Numbered from the stretch's first letter, positions 1-5,474 are shown. The stretch is 9,374 bases of DNA from Gemmatimonadota bacterium (GCA_003567615.1 PWZC01000029.1:1-9374); one strand, 5' to 3'. Notes: generated by a model from the sequence alone, not told the origin. Numbers and translations: made by a program.

Positions 1-272
1 CTGCCTTCTTCGACCAGTGGTCGGAGCCTGGCACCCGCCGCCTGGTGAAGGCCGTGGACGGAATGGGCCTGGCGGGACGGGTTTTGATTCTCACGGATGG
101 GGTTCGGGACAACCTGGCACTCTCCGCCCGCAACGTGGACGAGATCCGGGTTCTGCCCTTCGGCAACGAGTCGGTCTACGACGTGCTCCTGGCGCACACC
201 GTCATCATCGAGAGCGCCGCTCTCGAGTCGTCGGCCGGTGCGGAGCAGGACGAGGAGACGAACGATGCGTGA
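1..272 (+). CDS. rplD: 50S ribosomal protein L4, C-terminal part (5' end outside window)
   Basis: This is the last roughly 89 residues of L4, read from the first whole codon at position 3 to the TGA at 270-272. L4 binds 23S rRNA, and its long loop, which is not visible here, lines the peptide exit tunnel; in E. coli L4 also represses its own S10 operon. The visible part matches the C-terminal fold of the family: a strand reading RVLILTDG, then NLALSARN, then a DEIRVLPF strand and a final helix with YDVLLAHTVIIES. An acidic tail (GAEQDEETNDA) follows the usual end. The last 8 bases overlap the start of rplW, suggesting coupled translation. Identity comes from this fold plus position directly before L23. 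The start lies upstream of the window, so full length cannot be judged. Confidence 0.93.
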   Translation, partial: AFFDQWSEPGTRRLVKAVDGMGLAGRVLILTDGVRDNLALSARNVDEIRVLPFGNESVYDVLLAHTVIIESAALESSAGAEQDEETNDA

Positions 273-576
273 CGTGTATGATGTGATCTGGGCCCCGGTC
301 ATCACCGAAAAGGCGACCCGCGCCCAGGACGAGAAGAACGTCTACACCTTCATCTGCGACCCTCGGGCCAACAAGGCCCAGATCCACGAAGCCGTTGAGG
401 CTGCCTGGGACGTGGTTGTGGAGGATGTCCGAACCGCCCGCTATGTGGGCAAGGCGCGGCGTTCCCTCATGGGCCGATTCAATCGGACGCGGAAGGTGGG
501 GCGTCGTCCCTCCTTCAAGAAGGCAATGGTTCGCCTCGCGGAAGGCGACCACATCGAGTTCTACGAACTGGGCTGA
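265..576 (+). CDS. rplW: 50S ribosomal protein L23
   Basis: L23 (103 residues; E. coli has 100) binds 23S rRNA beside the exit-tunnel mouth and is the docking site for trigger factor and signal recognition particle. The N-terminus MRDVYDVIWAPVITEKAT fits the family, and Glu15 in ITEKAT corresponds to the E. coli glutamate (E18) contacted by trigger factor. The central ANKAQIHEAVEAAWDV helix and the basic RNA-binding loop (about residues 58-84, rich in Arg and Lys) are followed by KKAMVRLAEGDHIEFYEL. That loop is slightly longer than in E. coli. The ATG at 265 lies inside the end of rplD and gives an 8-nt overlap. In-frame codons further upstream would add residues that do not resemble L23, so this start is preferred. 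Confidence 0.96.
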   Translation: MRDVYDVIWAPVITEKATRAQDEKNVYTFICDPRANKAQIHEAVEAAWDVVVEDVRTARYVGKARRSLMGRFNRTRKVGRRPSFKKAMVRLAEGDHIEFYELG

Positions 577-581
577 GTAAC

Positions 582-1421
582 ATGGCGCTCAAGAAATTCA
601 AGGCGATCACTCCCGGAACCCGTTTCCGGTCGGTCACCGACTCGTCGGAGATCACCCGCCGGACGCCGGAGAAGTCGCTGGTGGAGGGCAAGCAGCGAAG
701 TGGTGGCCGAAACCACAAGGGTCGCATCACCATGCGGCGCCGGGGTGGCGGCCACAAGCGTCTGTACCGCCGGATCGACTTCCGCCGGGACAAGGTGGGC
801 GTTCCGGGACGGGTGGCTGAGATCGAGTACGATCCCAACCGGTCCGCCAATATCGCGCTGATCCACTACGCCGACGGAGAAAAGCGTTACATTCTCCATC
901 CGCGGAATGTGCAGGTGGGTGACGAGATCGTCGCGGGTCCCGAGGCGGACATCCGGGATGGCAACGCTACGCTGCTGGCGCGGATGCCCCTGGGAACCAC
1001 GGTACACAACGTGGAGATGAAGCCGGGGAAGGGTGGTCAGATTGCTCGCTCGGCCGGGGCCGGTGTGCAGGTGGTGGCTCGGGAGGGTGACTATGTCTCC
1101 CTGCGGATGCCTTCGTCCGAGGTTCGCCGGATCCGAAAGGACTGCATGGCCACTGTAGGCCAGGTCGGAAACGTCGACCATGAGCTCCGCTCGGCGGGCA
1201 AGGCCGGTGCGACGCGTTGGAAGGGCCGTCGTCCGAAGGTTCGCGGTGTGGCCATGAACCCGGTGGACCACCCCCTCGGTGGTGGTGAGGGTCGGACATC
1301 AGGTGGTCGCCCGCCGGTCTCCCCATGGGGGAAGCCGGAGGGGAAGAAGACCCGGCGGAAGAAGAAGCATTCGACCAAGTTGATCGTTCGGGGACGTCGT
1401 CGCGGCAAGGCGACGAAGTAA
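582..1421 (+). CDS. rplB: 50S ribosomal protein L2
   Basis: L2 (279 residues; E. coli 273) is a core 23S-binding protein needed for subunit association and peptidyl-transferase assembly. It aligns with E. coli L2 without a gap over about the first 240 residues. Visible blocks are GGRNHKGRITMRRRGGGHK (41-59), EYDPNRSANIAL (82-93), VHNVEMKPGKGGQIARSAG (141-159), GKAGATRWKGRRP (206-218) and MNPVDHPLGGGEGR (225-238). His230 matches E. coli His229 (mature numbering), implicated in peptidyl-transferase function. The next conserved His, two residues on, is Leu232 here. The C-terminal tail is strongly basic. The ATG at 582 comes 5 nt after the rplW stop. No good Shine-Dalgarno sequence precedes it, so translation is probably coupled to rplW. 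Confidence 0.98.
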   Translation: MALKKFKAITPGTRFRSVTDSSEITRRTPEKSLVEGKQRSGGRNHKGRITMRRRGGGHKRLYRRIDFRRDKVGVPGRVAEIEYDPNRSANIALIHYADGEKRYILHPRNVQVGDEIVAGPEADIRDGNATLLARMPLGTTVHNVEMKPGKGGQIARSAGAGVQVVAREGDYVSLRMPSSEVRRIRKDCMATVGQVGNVDHELRSAGKAGATRWKGRRPKVRGVAMNPVDHPLGGGEGRTSGGRPPVSPWGKPEGKKTRRKKKHSTKLIVRGRRRGKATK

Positions 1422-1475
1422 TCGAGTCGCGACGGGCCTCGAGCCCGGTGAGTCCAAACCAGCGGGAAGGAAGAT

Positions 1476-1763
1476 ATGCCTCGGAGTGTCAGCAAGGGTC
1501 CCTTCATTGAGGAGAGCCTCCTCTTGAAGGTGGATGCCATGAACGAGAAGGGTGAGAAGCGGGTCATCCGTACCTGGTCCCGGGCCTCTACGATCTCTCC
1601 GGATTTCGTGGGCCACACCATCGCGGTGCACAACGGCAACAAGTTCGTTCCGGTCTACATCACCGAGAACATGGTGGGTCACAAGTTGGGCGAGTTTGCT
1701 CCGACCCGCCTCTTCCGGGGCCATGGCGGCAAGTTGGCCGACAAGCGTTCCCGGGCTCGCTGA
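1476..1763 (+). CDS. rpsS: 30S ribosomal protein S19
   Basis: S19 (95 residues; E. coli 92) sits in the 30S head, forms a complex with S13 and faces the A-site and the inter-subunit bridge to the large subunit. The family hallmarks are all present: MPRSVSKGPFIEESLLLKV at the N-terminus, IRTWSRASTISPDFVGHTIAVHNGNKFVPVYI through the middle, and MVGHKLGEFAPTRLFRGHGG (66-85), with a basic C-terminal tail ending KRSRAR. An AAGGA ribosome binding site at 1467-1471 lies 4 nt before the ATG, supporting this start. It follows rplB after a 54-nt gap and precedes rplV, the standard order. Confidence 0.98.
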   Translation: MPRSVSKGPFIEESLLLKVDAMNEKGEKRVIRTWSRASTISPDFVGHTIAVHNGNKFVPVYITENMVGHKLGEFAPTRLFRGHGGKLADKRSRAR

Positions 1764-1837
1764 CCGCGCCCGGCGGTCCGGCAGTTCCCCCGAGTAGCCC
1801 CCAAGTGAGGGCCTGGCAAGAGGCAAGACGAGGAATC

Positions 1838-2188
1838 ATGGAAGCGAAGGCTGAAGCCAAGTACGTGAGGATGAGCCCCCGGAAGGTGAGGCTCGTGGTG
1901 GACCAGATCCGGGGTGCGACGGTTAACGACGCGTACGCTCTCCTGCAGTTCTCCAAAAAGGCGGCTGCGGAGCCCATCTCGAAGACGCTCCGCTCGGCCG
2001 TGGCCAACGCCCAGTACCGGGCGGAGGAAGAGGGGGACTTCGTGGACGTGGATGACCTCGTCGTTTCGGCCGCCTATGTGAACGAGGGCCCGACGCTCAG
2101 GCGGTGGCGTGCGGCGGCCATGGGCCGGGCCGCCCCCATCCGGAAGCGGATGAGCCATATCACCATCGTCGTGGATACCAAGGAGTAG
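1838..2188 (+). CDS. rplV: 50S ribosomal protein L22
   Basis: L22 (116 residues; E. coli 110) is an early assembly protein whose long beta-hairpin reaches into the peptide exit tunnel, where macrolide resistance changes map in other bacteria. Family blocks are KYVRMSPRKVRLVVDQIRG (8-26), AEPISKTLRSAVANAQY (44-60), VSAAYVNEGPTLRR (76-89) and KRMSHITIVV (103-112). The hairpin tip reads RWRAAAMGRA (89-98), lacking the usual Pro-Arg pair before Ala. The frame is open further up to a GTG at 1805, which would add 11 residues (MRAWQEARRGI) unlike the family. The ATG at 1838 is preceded by GAGGA (1830-1834) and gives the typical N-terminus, so it is preferred. Confidence 0.96.
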   Translation: MEAKAEAKYVRMSPRKVRLVVDQIRGATVNDAYALLQFSKKAAAEPISKTLRSAVANAQYRAEEEGDFVDVDDLVVSAAYVNEGPTLRRWRAAAMGRAAPIRKRMSHITIVVDTKE

Positions 2189-2194
2189 ATCCGG

Positions 2195-2854
2195 ATGGGA
2201 CAGAAGACCAACCCCACGGGGTTTCGCATCGGCGTCATCAAGGACTGGAAGTCCCGTTGGTACGCGGAGAAGGATTTTCCCCGCCTGCTGAAGGAAGACG
2301 AAACGATCCGAAACTACCTGGAGCGACGGCTCGCTCATGCGGCCATCTCCTCCATCGAGATCGAGCGGAAGCCCTCGAAGATCGTGGTGACCATCCACAC
2401 GGCCCGCCCCGGCGTGGTCATCGGGAAGCGGGGCTCCGAGGTGGACAAGCTTCGTGACGAACTCGGGGTCCTGACCAAGTCCGAGGTCTCGGTAAATGTT
2501 GAAGAGGTGAAGCGTCCGGAGATCGATGCCCGGCTGGTGGCCGAGAACGTCGCCCACCAGCTCCGGCAGCGGATCTCGTTCCGCCGAGCCATGAAGCGTG
2601 CCGTGCAGGCTGCCCAGCGTGCGGGGGCCGAGGGGATCCGGATCCAGTGCGCAGGCCGCCTCGGCGGGGCCGAGATCGCCCGCACCGAGGGGTACAACGA
2701 GGGGCGTGTGCCCCTGCATACCCTGCGGGCGGATATCGACTATGCCAATGTGGAAGCGCACACCACCTTCGGCGTAATCGGCGTGAAATGCTGGATCTTC
2801 CTCGGCGAGGTGGTGGACGAGCGCCGGGGTCGGACGTACTCCACCGACACCTGA
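2195..2854 (+). CDS. rpsC: 30S ribosomal protein S3
   Basis: S3 (219 residues; E. coli 233) is part of the 30S head at the mRNA entry channel, where S3 with S4 and S5 helps unwind mRNA. The N-terminus MGQKTNPTGFRIG is diagnostic. A type II KH domain follows, with the GVVIGKRG loop at 73-80. The basic FRRAMKR segment (129-135) contains the Arg-Arg-Lys set that in E. coli S3 is tied to helicase activity. The C-terminal domain shows GRLGGAEIARTEGY (154-167) and GRVPLHTLRADIDY (170-183). An AAGGAG at 2180-2185, inside the end of rplV, is well placed for the ATG at 2195. The C-terminus is somewhat shorter than in E. coli, which is common. Confidence 0.98.
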   Translation: MGQKTNPTGFRIGVIKDWKSRWYAEKDFPRLLKEDETIRNYLERRLAHAAISSIEIERKPSKIVVTIHTARPGVVIGKRGSEVDKLRDELGVLTKSEVSVNVEEVKRPEIDARLVAENVAHQLRQRISFRRAMKRAVQAAQRAGAEGIRIQCAGRLGGAEIARTEGYNEGRVPLHTLRADIDYANVEAHTTFGVIGVKCWIFLGEVVDERRGRTYSTDT

Positions 2855-2872
2855 GAATAGGGAAGAACGACG

Positions 2873-3295
2873 ATGCTCTCGCCCAAGCGAGTCAAACACA
2901 GGAAGACCCACAAGGGTCGGATGCGCGGGAAGGCCCAGCGCGGCAACCGGGTCTCCTTCGGGGAGTACGGCCTGCAGGCGCTCGAACCGTCCTGGATTAC
3001 GAATCGGCAGATTGAGGCCGCCCGTATCGCCATGACCCGCCACATCAAGCGTGGCGGTAAGGTGTGGATCCGGATCTTCCCGGACAAACCCATCACCCAG
3101 AAGCCGGCAGAGACCCGGATGGGGAAGGGAAAGGGGAATCCGGAGAAGTGGGTCGCCGTAGTGAAGCCTGGCCGGGTCATGTTCGAGATGGAGGGGGTCG
3201 CGCCGGAGGTTGCGGAGCGCGCCATGGAGTTGGCCGCGGCCAAGCTCCCCATCAAGACCCGGTTCGTGATTCGCGACCAGCAGCTCGGAGGATGA
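2873..3295 (+). CDS. rplP: 50S ribosomal protein L16
   Basis: L16 (140 residues; E. coli 136) is a late-assembling large-subunit protein near the A-site, helping to position the aminoacyl-tRNA acceptor stem. It starts MLSPKRVKHRKTHKGRMRG, followed by FGEYGLQALEP (29-39), ITNRQIEAARIAMTRHIKRGGKVWIRIFPDKP (42-73) and RMGKGKGNPEKWVAVVKPG (82-100). Arg82 in the RMGKGKG loop corresponds to the arginine (R81) hydroxylated in E. coli L16. Whether this organism modifies it cannot be told here. It starts 18 nt after rpsC, and its stop codon lies just behind the GGAGGA that serves rpmC. Confidence 0.98.
   Translation: MLSPKRVKHRKTHKGRMRGKAQRGNRVSFGEYGLQALEPSWITNRQIEAARIAMTRHIKRGGKVWIRIFPDKPITQKPAETRMGKGKGNPEKWVAVVKPGRVMFEMEGVAPEVAERAMELAAAKLPIKTRFVIRDQQLGG
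3287..3292 (+). promoter_or_regulatory. Ribosome binding site deciding the rpmC GTG start
   Basis: GGAGGA just before the rplP stop codon lies 7 nt upstream of GTG 3300 and 13 nt upstream of ATG 3306. The spacing favours the GTG as the L29 start. This is read directly from the sequence and assumes a standard anti-Shine-Dalgarno sequence. Confidence 0.75.
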
Positions 3296-3299
3296 CGAC

Positions 3300-3509
3300 G
3301 TGGCGATGACGGCCGAGGACATTCGCGAGATGTCCAACGAACAGATCGAGGAGCGCATGCTGGAACTGCGGGAGGAGTTGTTCCGCCTCCGGTTCCGGGG
3401 CGCCATGATGCAGCTTGAGAACCCTCAGCTGCCCAAGCAGATCCGGCGGGAAATCGCCCGGATGAAGACCATTGTCCGGGAGCGCGAGCTTGCGGGAGGT
3501 GAAGCGTGA
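3300..3509 (+). CDS. rpmC: 50S ribosomal protein L29
   Basis: L29 (69 residues; E. coli 63) is a small two-helix protein next to L23 at the tunnel exit. The sequence shows AEDIREMSNEQIEERMLELREELFRLRF, then MQLENPQLPKQIRREIARMKTIVRERE, the standard helical hairpin with the conserved LRFR and NP...IR...IAR.KT pattern. Two starts are possible, GTG at 3300 and ATG at 3306. GTG is chosen because GGAGGA at 3287-3292 lies 7 nt before it, against 13 nt for the ATG. The choice changes the protein by only two residues. The stop overlaps the rpsQ start (GTGA, 4 nt). Confidence 0.94.
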   Translation: MAMTAEDIREMSNEQIEERMLELREELFRLRFRGAMMQLENPQLPKQIRREIARMKTIVRERELAGGEA

Positions 3510-3811
3510 GCGAAAACAATACGCAGGAAACGCAGACGGGGGCCGTCGAGGTCGCTCGCAATTCCCGGAAGGTCCGCCAGGGAACGGTGGTAAGCGACCG
3601 GGGAAACAAGACGGTAGTGGTCCTGGTCGAGCGACGTCTGGCCCATCCCCTTTACGGGAAGTCCATGAACCGCTCGAAGAAGTACCACGCCCATGATGAG
3701 AACAACGAGTATCGGGTCGGGGACGTGGTCCGAATCCAGGAAACGCGTCCGCTGTCGAAGCTGAAGCGCTGGCGGGTCCATTCACTGATCGAGCGCCCCG
3801 AGCGCGCTTGA
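3506..3811 (+). CDS. rpsQ: 30S ribosomal protein S17
   Basis: S17 (101 residues; E. coli 84) is a primary 16S rRNA-binding OB-fold protein in the 5' domain. The core runs from about residue 21: RKVRQGTVVSDRGNKTVVV (21-39), HPLYGKSMNRSKKYHAHDENN (47-67) and GDVVRIQETRPLSKLKRWRV (72-91). The first twenty or so residues (MSENNTQETQTGAVEVARNS) form a polar extension not found in E. coli S17. There is no in-frame ATG between the GTG at 3506 and the core. The GTG overlaps the rpmC stop by 4 nt and has GGGAGGTG (3494-3501) at good spacing, so the extended start is well supported. This is the last gene of the classical S10 operon. Confidence 0.97.
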   Translation: MSENNTQETQTGAVEVARNSRKVRQGTVVSDRGNKTVVVLVERRLAHPLYGKSMNRSKKYHAHDENNEYRVGDVVRIQETRPLSKLKRWRVHSLIERPERA

Positions 3812-3857
3812 CCCGGAATCCAGCTCCCCACCCCGGGACTGACTAGGAGATAGATCG

Positions 3858-4226
3858 ATGATCCAGCAGGAATCGGTCCTGAAGATCGCGGACAACACCG
3901 GCGCCAAGAAGGCGCTGTGCATCCGCGTTCTGGGCGGATCCCGGCGTCGCTACGGTCGCGTCGGAGACGTCATCGTGGCCACTGTGAAGGATGCCATCCC
4001 CAACGCGGGGGTGAAGAAGGGTGACGTGGTTCGGGCGGTTATTGTCCGTACCGCCAAGGAGATGCGCCGTCGCGACGGCTCGTACATCCGGTTCGACGAG
4101 AACGCAGCCGTTCTCATCAACCCGAATGGAGAGCCCAAGGGGACCCGCATCTTCGGCCCGGTGGGTCGGGAGCTCCGCGAAAAGCGGTACATGAAAATCG
4201 TATCCCTGGCTCCTGAGGTGCTGTGA
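3858..4226 (+). CDS. rplN: 50S ribosomal protein L14
   Basis: L14 (122 residues; E. coli 123) lies on the 50S interface, contacts the 30S subunit and is the target of the silencing factor RsfS. It begins MIQQESVLKIADNTGAKKA and continues with CIRVLGGSRRRYGRVGDVIVATVKDA, then KGDVVRAVIVRTAKEMRRRDGSYIRFDENAAVLINPNGEPKGTRIFGPVGRELR, all in family order and with near-family length. TAGGAGA at 3844-3850 is a good ribosome binding site for the ATG. This is the first gene of the classical spc operon. The 46-nt gap from rpsQ shows no recognisable promoter or terminator, so the two operons are probably read through as one. Confidence 0.98.
   Translation: MIQQESVLKIADNTGAKKALCIRVLGGSRRRYGRVGDVIVATVKDAIPNAGVKKGDVVRAVIVRTAKEMRRRDGSYIRFDENAAVLINPNGEPKGTRIFGPVGRELREKRYMKIVSLAPEVL
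4215..4220 (+). promoter_or_regulatory. Ribosome binding site inside rplN for rplX
   Basis: GAGGTG within the last codons of rplN lies 5 nt before ATG 4226 and 2 nt before the alternative GTG 4223. It favours the ATG, whose first base is the last base of the rplN stop codon (TGATG), a typical termination-reinitiation junction. Confidence 0.65.
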
Positions 4227-4594
4227 TGGCCACGAAGAAAGAGATGAAGCAGGCTCGCCGTGCAAAGGGCAAGAGCCACATTGTGAAGGGCGACCGGGTT
4301 CGGGTGATCCGTGGCAACTTCCGTGACATGGAAGGGAACGTGCGCCGGGTCAGCCCTGCGGAGGGCAGGGTGGTGGTGGAGGGCGTCAACATGCGCAAAC
4401 GCCATCAGCGCCCGACCCAGGACCAGCCGGAGGGAGGCATCATTACCTTCGAGGCGCCCATCGATATCTCAAACGTCATGCTCATTGATCCCAGCACCGA
4501 TGAGGCAACACGGGTACGGATCAAGATCGATGCCGACGGCACGAAGGAACGCATCGCGGTGAAGAGCGGCAATCCCATTCCCCGGCCCCGCTGA
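4226..4594 (+). CDS. rplX: 50S ribosomal protein L24
   Basis: L24 (122 residues; E. coli 104) is an assembly-initiating 23S-binding protein near the tunnel exit. A KOW-type segment is visible at about 19-46 (IVKGDRVRVIRGNFRDMEGNV), followed by the conserved VEGVNMRKRHQRPTQ (51-65) and EGGIITFEAPIDISNVMLID (69-88). A short basic N-terminal extension (MATKKEMKQARRAKGKS) and the more divergent C-terminal third account for the extra length. The Cys residues often seen in the C-terminal part of L24 are absent. ATG at 4226 shares one base with the rplN stop (TGATG). A GTG at 4223 would add one Met, but the GAGGTG at 4215-4220 is better spaced for the ATG. Confidence 0.96.
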   Translation: MATKKEMKQARRAKGKSHIVKGDRVRVIRGNFRDMEGNVRRVSPAEGRVVVEGVNMRKRHQRPTQDQPEGGIITFEAPIDISNVMLIDPSTDEATRVRIKIDADGTKERIAVKSGNPIPRPR

Positions 4595-4606
4595 CGCGGC
4601 CGGGAA
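4578..4606 (+). other. GC-rich inverted repeat over the rplX stop, upstream of rplE
   Basis: CCCGGCC (4581-4587) and GGCCGGG (4598-4604) can form a perfect 7-bp stem with a 10-nt loop holding the rplX stop codon. A bulged C and a further TT/AA pair at 4578-4579 and 4605-4606 can extend it. No T-run follows, so it is not a standard rho-independent terminator. It ends 17 nt before the rplE ATG, which itself has a weak ribosome binding site. In E. coli the S8 repressor site on spc mRNA lies in this same rplX-rplE neighbourhood, but I cannot recognise the S8-binding internal loop here. Confidence 0.45.
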
Positions 4607-4623
4607 CCGACGGAACCAGACAG

Positions 4624-5214
4624 ATGGCACCCAGACTGCAGACACATTACCAGGAACGCGTCCGCCCGACGTTGATGGCGGAGCTGAACCTGGAGAACGT
4701 CCATGAGATTCCGCGCATCACCAAGGTGGTGGTCAACGTGGGCGTGGGCGAGGCGAGCCGGAACCAGAAGCTTCTGGATTCGGTTGTGGAAGAGGTCCAG
4801 ACGATCACCGGTCAGAAGCCGGTCATCCCCCGGGCCAGGAAGTCCATCGCCGGCTTCTCCCTCCGGGAGGGGATGCCCGTGGGCGTCTCCGTGACCCTTC
4901 GCCGGGCCCGGATGTACGAGTTCCTGGATCGTCTCATCGGGGTCGCGATCCCCCGTGTTCGAGACTTCCGGGGGATTCCCTCCCGCTCCTTCGATGGGCG
5001 CGGGAACTACACGCTGGGGATCCGGGAGCAGATCATCTTCCCGGAAATCAGCTACGACGACGTGCAGAGGGTCCACGGGATGGACATCACGATCGTGACC
5101 TCCACGGACAAGGATGACGAAGCCTTTGCGCTCCTCCGGGAGATGGGCTTCCCCTTCCGTGGAGCTACGCCGGTGCAGATCGGCGCCGAAGCGGCGGGCG
5201 CCGCCGCTGGTTGA
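4624..5214 (+). CDS. rplE: 50S ribosomal protein L5
   Basis: L5 (196 residues; E. coli 179) binds 5S rRNA in the central protuberance and touches P-site tRNA. It starts LQTHYQERVRPTLMAEL, with VHEIPRITKVVVNVGVGEA (26-44) and the P-site loop region RKSIAGFSLREGMPVG (72-87). MYEFLDRLIGVAIPRVRDFRG (97-117), FDGRGNYTLGIREQIIFPEI (123-142) and GMDITIVTS (152-160) follow. After the usual end (MGFPFRG) there is an extra tail of about 16 residues finishing in an Ala/Gly run. The DNA coding that run forms a strong inverted repeat, listed separately. Only a weak ribosome binding site precedes the ATG at 4624, and a GC-rich hairpin lies just upstream. Confidence 0.98.
   Translation: MAPRLQTHYQERVRPTLMAELNLENVHEIPRITKVVVNVGVGEASRNQKLLDSVVEEVQTITGQKPVIPRARKSIAGFSLREGMPVGVSVTLRRARMYEFLDRLIGVAIPRVRDFRGIPSRSFDGRGNYTLGIREQIIFPEISYDDVQRVHGMDITIVTSTDKDDEAFALLREMGFPFRGATPVQIGAEAAGAAAG
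5190..5208 (+). other. Strong inverted repeat in the Ala/Gly tail codons of rplE
   Basis: AGCGGCGG (5190-5197) and CCGCCGCT (5201-5208) are exact reverse complements separated by three bases (GCG), giving an 8-bp GC-rich stem just before the rplE stop. A smaller repeat, GGGC (5218-5221) with GCCC (5227-5230), follows in the gap to rpsN. Neither is followed by a T-run. A run of Ala codons (GCG/GCC) next to Gly codons (GGC) can produce such symmetry by chance, so a role in mRNA pausing, processing or stability is only a possibility. Confidence 0.4.
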
Positions 5215-5269
5215 ACCGGGCTAAATGCCCAACTGACTGCTGACGAACCACACGGTTTCGGGGGATTGA

Positions 5270-5455
5270 ATGGCTAGGAAGGCTCTCATTGAAAAGGCAA
5301 ACCGCAAGTCCAAGTACGGCGTGCGGGCCTACAACCGGTGCCAGCGGTGCGGCCGCGCCCGGGGATACATCCGCAAGTTCGGCATCTGCAGGATCTGCTT
5401 CCGGCAGAAGGCCCTGAAGGGCGAGATTCCGGGCGTCCGCAAGGCCAGCTGGTAA
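5270..5455 (+). CDS. rpsN: 30S ribosomal protein S14, zinc-binding (type Z)
   Basis: S14 in its short zinc form (61 residues) belongs to the 30S head beside S3, S10 and S19. Four cysteines, C24-x2-C27 and C40-x2-C43, sit at the same positions as in the zinc-binding Thermus S14. The surrounding RARGYIRKFGICRICFR and GVRKASW at the end are characteristic. The start MARKALIEKANRKSKYGVRAYNRC also fits. This differs from the longer zinc-free S14 of E. coli and implies zinc dependence. It follows rplE after 55 nt, one of the larger gaps in the window. Its ribosome binding site (GGGG about 5261-5264) is not a strong match. Confidence 0.98.
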   Translation: MARKALIEKANRKSKYGVRAYNRCQRCGRARGYIRKFGICRICFRQKALKGEIPGVRKASW

Positions 5456-5474
5456 CCAAGGAGCTGAACCAGCC

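Noticed and set aside
1433..1447. CGGGC/GCCCG 5-bp inverted repeat in the rplB-rpsS gap, as a possible terminator or regulator.
   Set aside because: The stem is short, no T-run follows, and an alternative TCGAG/CTCGA pairing competes with it; chance is likely in DNA this rich in G and C.
1805..1837. An N-terminal extension of L22 from GTG 1805.
   Set aside because: The added residues do not look like L22, no ribosome binding site precedes the GTG, and ATG 1838 gives the standard N-terminus.
1764..1837. The 74-nt rpsS-rplV gap as a site for a small gene, promoter or RNA element.
   Set aside because: Only 4-bp repeats and no promoter-like boxes are visible, and the open frame here is just the upstream continuation of the rplV frame.
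1679..3406. A long antisense open frame of 575 codons opposite rpsS, rplV, rpsC, rplP and rpmC.
   Set aside because: It lies wholly opposite confidently identified ribosomal protein genes, its translation is rich in His, Pro, Arg and Gly with no recognisable domain, and GC-rich coding DNA commonly leaves such antisense frames open.
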